DNA of 64,000 nt. Origin: Magnolia sinica. Taxonomy: Eukaryota; Streptophyta; Magnoliopsida; Magnoliales; Magnoliaceae. The stretch is taken from the NCBI RefSeq assembly GCF_029962835.1, contig NC_080588.1, forward strand, positions 69,156,001 through 69,220,000. The letters are read 5' to 3'. Positions within the stretch are counted from its first letter, which is position 1, and the number at the start of each line of letters is the position of its first letter. A program made the position numbers and the translations under genes. The notes beneath the pieces are model-generated. The model ran no database searches, was not told the DNA's origin, and saw only the letters and a program-made list of their open reading frames with translations. Shown piece by piece: positions 11,801 to 23,800 of this stretch.

Positions 11801-14800
11801 CCATGTGCACAACCTATTACTTGGCGATGAAGTAAACTAAAATAAAAACCAAACAAAGAAATCTAAAGCGTTCACGATGTTTTAAATAATAACAATAAGC
11901 AAAACCTAAAATATACAATCAATCCAACGAGTGGGCCACGATCATGAGATCCCATGATGGACTTTTCTTGATTATCGGGCCCGCCCTTTTAAAGCAAAAC
12001 TTCATCTTCTAGTTAGGAGGCCCTCTCTGGATGTCGTCATCGAGCTAGATCGATGGTGGGGCCCTCCTTCTGCGTACGTACGTGCATAGGGGGTGTGCGT
12101 GCTCGTGTGCGCATAATGTCCCCATCAATTCTCTCCGGCTGCGAAGATTTCGCTACTGGCAAAATAAAACTCCTGAACCGATTCAGGATGTCAGGATCAA
12201 GTCTCTGAAGCTCTTCCTCAGTGAGCCACGTTCTGTCTGAAGCTGAGCGTGACTTCCATTTAACCAGGTACCTCTGAAACCCGCCGTCCGACGTGGATAT
12301 TATCCGATGGTCCAGAATATCCTCTATTTCCTCTCTAGGTATGGGAAATGTAGGTATGTGAGGTAGAGGCTGAGAAAATGGGTCGGGAATGGTAGGTATG
12401 GGACGTAGTAGCTGGGAAGATGGGTCAGGACAGGTAGGTATGAGAGATAGAGGCTGGAAAAATGGGTCGGAACGGGTAGGTATGAGAGGTAGAGGTTGGA
12501 AAAATGGGTCGGCAGGGGTAGGGATGAGACGTAGTATTTGGGAAGATGGGTCGGGACGGATAGGTATGGGAGGTAGAGGCTGAGAAAATGGGTCGGAGGG
12601 GGGCCATGGATCAATGGAAAGGTCTAATGAATTAGGATGGTTAGGCAAAAGGCTGGACAATACATCAATGGCCCCTTGAAATGCAACTAGATCCTCCACA
12701 TTGAATGTGGAACTAATTCCCATGCAGGGTGGAAGATTTGCCACATAGGCATTGAGACTGTTTCGTTTTATAATTTTGATGGGTCTAGCACTACGCTCGT
12801 GTAACTTACGAACCGCCTTCGGAGGATACCGCTCGGGCCTGATGCGGACTATCACAGAGTCCTTTACATTGAATTCTTTGAAACATTTATCCTGGTCTGC
12901 AGAAAATTTGTAATGTTTATTACTAGTAGTGATCTTCTGCCTGATTTTTTGATGCCATGAATGAATGTGATGCACAAAAGACTCTGTAGGCTCTGATGGC
13001 CTATGGGACAGTGACATAGGGACAAGATCAATAGGTTTCTCAGGTTTATAATCAATAACGACTTCATAAGGACTGAGACCGGTGGACTTATCGACAGAAT
13101 TGTTAAACGCAAACTCGGCTGTAGGTATTACGGTGTCCCATGTTCTGGTGTGCTCTATATCCCTCCTAGGGGGAGACTCATCCGGTAGATCATCAGGAAA
13201 GACATCATGAAACTTATCTATTACCGGAGTGGCCTCAGTGGGTAACTCTATACTAGCCTCTGGGGCCCTCTATCTAGCCACAAGGCCATACGTGTTATGC
13301 CAATCAAAATAGTGGTCTTGATGTCCCTCTTGGGGTGGGTGCACGGGTGCATGCCCATGACTAATTCCTTGGCCACCTCCATTCATTGGTCTATCCTCCT
13401 GGCTACTTGCCTGAGGTTGGACATCTACCCTAATGCTGGGATTTGTCCCAGCGGAGGCCTTTAGTTGGGTAATGCGCACATCAAAGTGATTAAAGCGTTG
13501 GTCTATATATTGTTTATAGCGCTTACCCAAATACTCTATCTTCTGGGACAACTTGTTCAATGACTCTAGCGGTTGCTCCATGTTTAGTGTAGGGTGCAAG
13601 CCAAAACCATGACCCGTACGTGGGCATACACTGGCTAACTCAACCTAAGGACTTTCTATGACGACTATATGCAACTAAGTAAGGCTAAATGATCCTTTGT
13701 GACTCTATATGAGGGAACTATGCAGAGTTACTAAAATCCAGCAATATAGCTGTCAATTAAAGGGATAACAGAAATTCCAACAGCTTGTATCAGGATTTAT
13801 GGACCTCTAAAAAACTATATATGATGAGACTGGATGCATGATGACCTAAATAAACTAAACCCTAAATATGTAATGAATCCCCCTCTAAGAACCCTAGGCT
13901 CTGATACCAAATTTGATGCAGAACATGAAATTTAAGTATGAGATGCAAGAATTCAGGCTTAGATCATACCAATTCAGAAACAGTTACACAAATTCCACGT
14001 CCCGCATGACAATCCAAATCATTCAATTAAAAAAGGGAATCTATCCGGGTCCAGGCCGACACAGGCTAGGACTGGACCAATAAAAATTATAAACCGAACG
14101 ATGTCAAAGAGAAATAGAAATCAACCACACATGCATAAAAATCAGTCCCTAATCCAAGGGATTCCCCAATTTCAATTCAAGGAACCCAAGGGTGAAAAAA
14201 AGGGACAAATAAATTAGGGCTAATGCAAACTAAGGCTAGGGTTTAGGAAATATGAATGAAAAAAGGAAAACCAGAGGAAAACCTGACTTGGAGAAAGCTC
14301 CTGTGTGCAGATCGTGACTCGGGGTTGACGCACGTGCGCGGGTGGGCTGGCCGCACATGTGATGGAAGCCCGCCTCTCCAAAGTGACACCCAAGCCTTGG
14401 TCGGCCAAGGGAGACCTCCAATCCCTCCAAGTTTGACGACGATCCGACGTAAGGTCGAGGCGTAGTGATCCGTCGAAGTTTCAGCCCTCCTATAGGTCCA
14501 GATTTTGGAAACTGGCTGTAGGGGGATGAATAGCTGCAAAAAGCTGAAAAATTTAAAGCAATAATGATGATAGAAGATAAGATATATGGATGGAAGAGGG
14601 TAGGGGCAGATGGAGATAAATGTGGATTCGCACCATGGTAGTTAGCCCTTCAAAGAAGGGAGGGCTTCACACTCACTTTTGAATTCTTTCACAACTCACA
14701 AAGAGAGCAGAAAAATAAAGTAGGGATTTTTATTAAATTTGAATGAATGAAAAGAACTACAAGGGGTGCCTATTTATAGGAAAAACCCTACACCCCAAAA

Positions 14801-17800
14801 ACTTGCACCATGTGCGCAACCTGGCGATGAAGTAAACAAAAATAAAAACCAAACAAAGAAATCTAAAGCGTTTACAATGTTTTAAATAATAACAATAAAC
14901 AAAACCTAAAATATGAAATCAATCCGACGAGTGGGCCATGATCATGAGATCCCATGATGGGCTTTTCTTGACTATCAGGCTCGTCCTTTTGAAGCAAAAC
15001 TTCATCTTTTAGCTAAGAGGCCTTCCCTGAATGTCGTCATCGAGCTAGATCGATGGTGGGGCCCTCCTTCTGCGTACGTACGTGCGTAGGGGGGTGTGCG
15101 TGCGCGTGTGCGCATGATGTCTCCATCAACGTGCCAGCTGGAAAATGATCTTTTGTAAAGACTGCCATACACAGTCACCTTTCTCAAATGTGACCTTTCT
15201 GCGGTGTTGATCTAGGGCCACCTTGTATTTCACTTTGCTTGCCCTGATCCTCCGCTTTACCTACTATTGCAAAGACTTCGAGATGTGCTTATTCTTCTGC
15301 CTTTGTGCTAGTCCTTTAATCAATATCAGAGTAAGATCCAATGCACTTGTTGAATTCTTCTGAAACTATTTTAAATAGACTAAGGTATGTGGTATGGTTC
15401 CTTGAATGATTGAAACCTAACTTGGCCTAAGGCAAGACCTAAGTCCCATTTTCTAGGCTTGTCACTAACCAAACTACAAAGCGAATTCTCTAAACTCCAA
15501 TTTACAACTTCCCTTTGCCCATCTGCTTATGGATGATAAGCACTGATGAAATTTAGACGGGTTCCCTTGAGCTTCCACAGTCTGCCAAAATTGTCCCATG
15601 AACTTTGTATCATGATCCAATGTATGCTGCTTGGAACTCCATGCAAAGGTACAATATCCTTGAAAAAGTGATTTGCCACATGTAAAGCATCCATCAATTT
15701 GTAACAAGACATAAAATGAGCCATTTTCGATAAGCTATTGACAACTACCATGCTTAAATCCATTCCTTGCTGAGTATGAGGAAGTCCTAGGACAATATTA
15801 ACACGAACGCCCTTCCTAGCACTGACAAGCCTTGATAAGTGCAAGTCTTGTCCTTTCCAAAGTGTTCTTCACCATGTAATTCGGTTATGAGTTGGTTGCA
15901 CAAAGAGCATTCTCACTAGTTGAGGACCTCTGAAAAGAAAACCATCCTGCATAAGAAAACTTGTCGATTCTCCTTGAATGGATTGAAGTATCTTCTCGAA
16001 ATCTAGGTTGCCCGAATACATCTCCTCGAACATGTGGAAACCAACTACACTAGCTTTCATGGTAACCAGCAAATTGGTTCTTTGACTCAAGGCATCCATT
16101 ATGTGATTCTAAATTCCTACTTAATGTTTGATGGAGAAGGTATTCTTACATGAATGACATTTATTTGCAATGTCGAGTGCTCAACTTGTGCTGCCCATTA
16201 ATGTAATTCAATGCCTCATGATTAGAGTAAAGGATAAACTCGCGTTACACTAAGTAATGTCTCTAATGGTGCAAAGTTTAAACAGTGGCATGAAACATGG
16301 TGTCATATATGGAGTGTCAACTCTTAGGCCCATTCAACTTTTCGTTAAAGAAGCAATGGGGCGTCTCTCTTGGTCTAAAACTGTCTTGATCCTGACATGA
16401 GAGTTATGACAACTTCAAATACTTTTTTAAAGTAGGGCATTGCAAATTGGTGAGCTTTCCCGTTATCATGCAATTGGTGATAGGTGCCACAATGGAACTA
16501 GAATTCCATATGTACCACCTGTAGAAACATCACCAAGCCATGAAAGCTACGATCATTAGGGTTGGCCAATTGCGTATAACTTGCGCCTTGGATGGATTCA
16601 CTTGCACTCCATTGGATGTCACAACTCACAACATTATTGAGGAATACAACATGGTCAATCATGAAGGTAGACCTGGGTTGATTGATGTACAAGTTCTTTT
16701 GCAAGGCCTTGAAAACCTTACCCATGTGACACAAGTTCCTTTCCGTGGCCCCGATTATAAATCAAAATGTCATCAAAGTTGACCACAAATTGACCTGAAA
16801 GATCTCAATGCTCGATTCATCACCCTTATAAACATGCTAGGGGCGTTGAATAAGACAAAGGGCATCGCCAACCATTCCTACAATCCCTGGTTGAGACAAT
16901 GTAGTGTGTGTGAGTGATCCGGGGTTCAATCCCTAGTAGCGTTATCTTTCAAAAAAAAAAAAAAAAAAAAACATTCATACAATCCTTCTCACATTTGGAA
17001 GGCCATCTTCTATTCATCTCCCAGTAGAAAACATATTTGATGGCATCCTCTTCTAATCAACCTTGGAAAAAGAGTTTTCTACTGCTAATTGATCAAGTGT
17101 GTTGTCTAAGTGGGGTATAGGGAAGCAATATGTAATTGTCATCTAGTTAATTTCCTCACTATCCATGCACATGCCCCATGTACCATCCTTCTTTGTCATC
17201 AATAAAGTTGGAATGGCACAAGGGCTCATGCTTTCTCAAATGTCCCTTGGATAACAACTCTTGAACTTGTTGTTTCTCGTGCCCTGTTGGACTCATTTGA
17301 TAAGCGGCTTTTGTTTGGAAGAATAGAATCTTGAATTAGATCAATGTGTTCTTTGGATGTCTCTGATGGGAGCTCCTTTAGCATGATGTCCACATACTCA
17401 TTAATTTACAATCCCATCTCCACTGATGTGATTCTGGCTCTTCAACTAAGGCATTAATTTGCCTTGTTTTTTAGGCATCTTGAACAATGGCCACCAAGAG
17501 CAAATTCCCTCCTCCTTTACAAGGCTTGGGAGCTTCCTCTCACATGGGACCAAGGATGACGTTAACATTGTCCTTGATGAAAGTTTAAGTGTTATTCCTT
17601 CATGAGTCGTATCATGATCATATTTCCATGAATGCTCCAAAAGTAGGTGATGTGTTTATTGCAACAACATTACACCACACATTGTCATAGTACCTCCTAC
17701 CAATGGAAAAGGAGACTAAACATCACTTATGAATGGTTACCTCGTTCACTTTGTTGAGCCAAGAAAGTTTGTAAGATCGAGGATGCTTGTCTACCATCAA

Positions 17801-20800
17801 ATTGAGCTTCGGAAAGAGTTTTGCACCCACTGATTGATCCAGCATGTCGTCTAAGCAATATTTGATGGTGATCTTGTTGATTGCGCTACTATCCACACAC
17901 ATGTACCACGCGCTATCCTTCTTTGGCGTCAATAAAGCGGGCATGGCGTAAGGGCTCATTCTTTCTCGAATGTTCCTCGCACAACAACTCTTGAACTTGC
18001 TGCTTCAATTCTTCATGTTCTCTCAGACTCATTTGATAAGTGGCTTGGAGGAATAGAACCAGGAATTAGATTAATGTGGTCTTGGATCTCTTGCATGGGA
18101 GGTAATCCTGATGGGAGCTCCTTCAACATGATGTTCACATGCTCACTAATTAATGTTTCCCATCTCTTTGGGCACCGGTGTGGAGTGTGACTCTTCTTTG
18201 GCAACTAGGGCATAAATTTGCCTCGTTTCTTTGACTGCTTGAACAAAGTGCGCCATGGAGAGCAAATTCTCCCCTTCCCCTTTACAATGCTTAGGGGGAG
18301 TTTCCTTTCTCCTGGGACCAAGGTCGATCTTAACATTATCCTTGGCAAAAGTGTGAGTGTTCTTCCTTCCATCATGTGTTGCTATCATATTGCCATGGAT
18401 GCTCCAAAAGGAGTGACACACATTCATTGCAACAACATTACACTACACATTGTCAAGATACCTCTTACTAATTGGCAAAGGAAACTAAACATTACTTATG
18501 AACGGTTACCTCATTTCCTTTCTTGACCCAAGAAAGTTTGCAAGGTCGAGGATGCAGATGCTTCTCCGCTCTCAAATTGAGCTTTTTCACAGCCTCTTTG
18601 GCAATCAAATTCTCACCACTGTATCTTCCCACCAATAACGCATGTGGCATGAAGGATATTAGTGCATAGCAAATCATCTTGTAGCTTTTGCTTGGGCGAT
18701 AGGAAGTTGTTTTGGCCAGCTAGAGGCACCCTTTGATCACCAGCTGCGCACCAGTTCGCGTGGAACTCGTGCAAGCTTTTTTGAGAACTCATCATACTTG
18801 ATGTAACTCCAAAATCTGAACGGTCCACGTGAAGCAACACCTCATGAAACCCCCAGGGCCCAATTTTTTTCTTTGATCCAAAACTTTGGTGGGCCATGAA
18901 AAATGAAAACAGTTTCCTCCCTTGATTTGCATTTCTCTTTACTATGGCCCACCATAATTTTAGATCAGGGTGAAATTTTGTCCCTTGGGGTTTCATGGGA
19001 TTCCACATCACATGGACCGTTCGGATTAGACACCCATGACATGTGTGCAAAAGATGTGCACGTGCGTAGGTGCGCACGTGAGCATGCCTCTATATATATA
19101 TAGACACATGTACAGAAAGGAAGAAAGAAAGCAAAGAATGCCCTAACCGATCACGGCAATCGGCTATAGCCTTCATGAGTCATCTAACAAAGCAGAGGCA
19201 AGTAAGGATTTGACATGGCCTCTAATTAAATAAAAAACTAAAATAAATGCAAAGACTTGAAGAGAAGCAAATGCTTAAGAGAGAGTCTAACTTGCCATGC
19301 AAGCCATGTGGGTCCTACTTGCAGACACCATTGCTGAAGAAAGGTCCATGGACCGAACATGGCACCCACACAATCTACATTGTGTCTGCTCTGTCCAATA
19401 GCTGAGATGGGAAGACATCCTGTAACCTGTTGAACAATGGCTGTAATCATCAGGTCCAGAGGAACATTTACGGCCATCAGATGAACGGTTAGTTCTATTC
19501 AGCCCTACCATCTGACGGTCATGACCTTCCAGAAAGGCCAAGGCAAGCATGTCCACATCGATAAATCAAAAGGCTTTAATTTGTATGACAGATTTGGCCT
19601 ATTCTTGACAATACTCCAATCTTAACCGTAAGTGTTCAGACAATGCTATCCTTTTCTTTAGGCCTTTGCAACATCCTTGTACATTCTCTTTGTTTTTTGT
19701 TTTTTTTTGTTGTTGAAAGTCCTATAGTGGTAAAATCACTTGGTTGCTTTGATATGGTTTTGCTATTTGCTTCTCCTTTATCTTTGAGTTTCTTTTATGT
19801 TGCTTTTGCCCTCATGTTGGAGCTTCCAATATCTGAATATCACCATTTAACTTATTACAAGGGTTATCTACCCATTTCCCTAATGTTTTCTTTGAACCTC
19901 ATCTTGGAGCTTCCAATATCTGAATCTTACCATTAACTTATCAAGAGGGTCATGTATGGAGAATTGATTTCTTTTCTCTGCAACTGACATCATAGAGGGT
20001 TATGGTCTCAATAAAATCTTGTCCCTGTTTTGCAGAGGTTATAACTTCAGCAGAATTCCATCCTACTCATTGCAACATGTTAGCATACAGCAGCTCAAAG
20101 GGCACAATTCGGCTTATTGACATGCGGCAATCAGCTTTATGTGACAGATATGCAAAGCTGTAAGGATTATGCCTTGTATTTTTTATCACTATTTGACATT
20201 GGAGAAATGCTCTTATGATGTTTGGTCCATTGAAGTTACCATGAAGCATTGTCCCTGCCGTAGACGTGGCAAACATGGATGTTTTCAGGATGGTTGATCT
20301 GGTGGAACAGCATGTGGACGGGCTAGAGGCCAAAAATCGGGCATTGGCTCTGCTTATCCAATTGTTGTGACTTGTGAGGTTTGCCCATTGAATGTGGAGT
20401 GTTGCTCATTTTTTGTTATCATTCCCTTTTTCAGGTTACTGATTGGATGGCCATTGTAGTCATATTGCCTTTTGGTATATGGCCTTTCCACATGAGAGCC
20501 CACCAAATGAACGGTCCTGATCACCATACACATGCCATGGTACAATGGAGATGTGTTAGTATGCACCTCATCGAAGTCCATGAAACACATGGGTCATAAT
20601 TTCATTCCTCTTTGATCAATATCCTTTCAACTTTCTGGTGATACAGGACGAGGTTATTATGTGCAATCCATATTTTGTCCCTACTCTTGCCATTTATTAT
20701 ACTTAAGTGGCGACACTGTTGGCATTCTTTTTCAGATTCGAGGAGCAAGAGGCATCGAGTTCAAGGTCATTTTTTACAGAGATTATCGCCTCAATATCAG

Positions 20801-23800
20801 ATATTAAGTTCGGGAAAGACGGGCGATATATATTGAGCCGTGATTACATGACCCTGAAGGTTTGGCTGCTGCTGTTTTTTTTTTGGTTAACTTCTGAAGA
20901 TCTTGCTGTAGCTAGCACAAGTTGTCTTTTCCATTACCTTTTTTTTTTTCCGGGTATTTTTAATGTGGAAATGCTCCATCAGCTATTGAATGCTTTAAAC
21001 ATCACTTCTGTTCCTAGTTTCCATATGAATGCTGACAGTTTTCTCTGATGCACCACATTTTATATTATATGTTTATTGATTGGTTTATCTCAAGTTATGT
21101 TTCAAGTGAAGTGAAAATGGGATTTGCACGAGTGCTCTTGCCTGGTGCACTTGCGGGTTCACTTGCCAACATGGCTCGCTGCTCATGTGTGCAAGATCCA
21201 AGAAACTTATCAGATATGCTTCACTGTGTTGATACGCTGGCCCCAAGACAGGTCTGCTCATCTGATGGGCATATATAGACTGAATCTGGACCCCTCATCA
21301 TTTTCTTAATCTGTCCTTTTCTGTCATGCATTGCCCACATCACATGTGAGCAAATCGGCTTGATTTTTACACAAGGCATCTGCACTGTGGTCTGCCTGGT
21401 GGCTAGGATCTGTCACATGACATTTAGCTGGTGTTTAATGAATGATTTTTTTTTTTTTTTTGGTCTATGTACTCAACTCTTAATGGATATCTTTCAACAC
21501 CTGAATGACATTATTCTTTATTTTTATTTTTATTTTATTTAATTATTTTTGTCTATCCACCAAGCCTTGGTTGGGCTCACTGGACTTCTTAGTATTATTT
21601 TCTACCTGCCTTCATATATAGTTGCAGTTCAATTCAAGAACGTTTTCAAACAGCCTAATATAAATTGCTCCTTGGAGCATCTTGCTATATGTCCTGAGCT
21701 AGGTGTAACGTATATGTGCAATATTTTTTTATTCTGTTTCAACTGCTATCTGCTCGTCGAGCTATGGAAATGGTTGTTATTTTGAATTTCTTTCATTTCA
21801 TTTTGTCCACAAGCTTAAGGACCGTCTTTATATCCAGTCGTGTTTAATCTTTTTATGCATGAGCTCTTAAATTTTCTGCTTACAAAAAATCTGCTCTCAA
21901 GTTTTCTGTTCTTCAATTCAGCTATGGGATTTAAACATGGAATCTGGCCCTGTCTCAACCTTCCAAGTCCACGAGTATTTACGACCGAAGGTTGTCTTCC
22001 TGCCTGCTCTTACTCTTGAAGCTAGTTTTTAGTTTACGCTCACCGCTTATTCATTGATCATTTAACTGTGCTTTCATGCAGCTGTGTGATTTGTATGAAA
22101 ATGATTCAATTTTTGACAAATTCGAATGTTGTTTGAGTGGCGATGGTCGGCGTGTTGCCACTGGTTCTTACAGGTTTTGGTTCCTGTTCTTCTTAGATGA
22201 GCCTTTGCTAATCCCACACTTGTGTATAAATATCCTCTCTACAGGCTCCCATACGAGATTCAAGGAGTCCACGAGGTAGGTCCCACAGTGTAGACATCTG
22301 GCTCAAGAATCGGGTCATTCCACTCATCAAGTGGGCTACCATTGCCAAAGCAGTTGGATCCCAAAATGAGTTGCCCAATTGTTTATAAACTGCTTGTGTT
22401 TCGGACACTGGCCTACCTGATTAGCAGACCAGCCCTATTGTTGGACCAGTACAGCTATTTGGTGGGGCCCTGCTGATGGGCAGCTTGAATGTCCCATGGA
22501 CCTGCCAGCTTGCCACTTAGCCTGTCGATAGGCTGGGATGTAGACATGAGTGGATTGAGGAAACCTCCTCATTACATGTGCTTTTGTTTCTACAATTTCT
22601 GTTTGCTCACAGCATTTCATCGTTCATTGCAGCAATCTCTTCCGTGTTTTTGGTTGCGCCCCTGGTAGCAACGAGGCAACCACGTTAGAAGCTAGCAAAA
22701 ACCCTACCAGGTGATTATTGAAAGTTTGATGTTTTAGTGATATGACAGTGGGTCATCTTATTATTTCTGTAAATTCATTGATTTGGTTTCCTATGATTGT
22801 TTTCAAAGGCGGCAAGCTCAGATGCCTTCCCGTCCTGCAAGATCGCTTACCACTCTAGCACGCGCTCGTAGACGAGGTTAGTATTGTGCAGGACTCCTGA
22901 GATTAATTGGGTCTTTCTAGCAATACGCTAATCATCGCAATGTGGCTAGACTTCAAGACATGGGTTGATTCCCTTGCCACCTGCTACAAGTGGCTGTAGG
23001 TCAATTTAACCAAAATCCATGTTCCCAATCACCTTGCCCTTCAGAATTTGTATTTTTAGGGGTATAAATGGAAGAAAAATTTCTAATGCACCAGCAGAGA
23101 CCTGCACGGGGTTTGGGCCAATGGCAAGCGTCGTGGGTGTGCTCCCCGTAGATGTGAGTTTGATTCCCCTCCCCACGTGGTTTGTAGGGTGATTGATTGC
23201 CTGCGTCCGCAAGGAATAGTCTCGCCTCAAAATGGGCCAGGGACACCCTGATGTCCAAAAAAAAAAAAAAAAAAGGAAAGAGAGAGGAAGATGCACCGTC
23301 GGAGTGTGATAGATAATACACAGGCACAAGGAAATTACTTACGAATTGCATTCATGTAATACAAGTCAAATTGAACGGTCTAAATTTTGGGCCCCAGTTT
23401 AGATGTTCTGTGAACCAAACGTTCTGCTTATTTGATTATCTGACTATTGGATTGGTGGACAATTATTGGACTATTAAAAATGGAAAATATCCAATGGTCC
23501 TATTCCAACAAACAGGTGTCCATGAATAAGAGGGTAGGATTTTTCAACCAATCTGATTTTGGAATTGTGACTTAGTGCCCATGGGTTCCATAATTTATGC
23601 AATTTGGTTTATGGATGCCACCTACAATTTCTCAGTGCTTGCATATCAAGTATCATTCTCTGCCAGAGTATGAAATGAGTTCCCTTAACAAAATAGGCTG
23701 TAGTGTATGGTTAGTCGTAGGTTATCACTTCTCACTTACTTACAGTCATCGATCTGCTTGTATAGATATCATTGGATGGCTCCAGTGGCACACTATTAAC

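Larger units (their letters stand above)
10908..15128 (-). mobile_element. Internally deleted Ty3/gypsy chromovirus with two LTRs
   Basis: LTRs TGATGC...CATCA at 10908-12127 and 13914-15128, read on the - strand, with a tRNA-iMet primer site and a purine tract (GGAGAGAAT) next to the 3' LTR. The internal region is only 1.8 kb: a gag-like start, a short RT-linker piece, integrase C-terminus and chromodomain. Protease, most of RT, RNase H and the integrase core are missing. Flanks ACGCG (10903-10907) and ACGTG (15129-15133) fit a 5-bp target duplication with one CpG-type change. The first ~90 bp of the LTRs differ at about six sites, so this is not a very recent insertion. Confidence 0.92.

Noticed and set aside
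13858-13880. Telomere-like 'aaaccctaaat'
   Set aside because: A single imperfect unit in the gypsy leader, not an array.
15002-15187. 61-aa ORF spanning 15128
   Set aside because: It is an artificial fusion of the outer integrase remnant with the inner LTR across the insertion junction.
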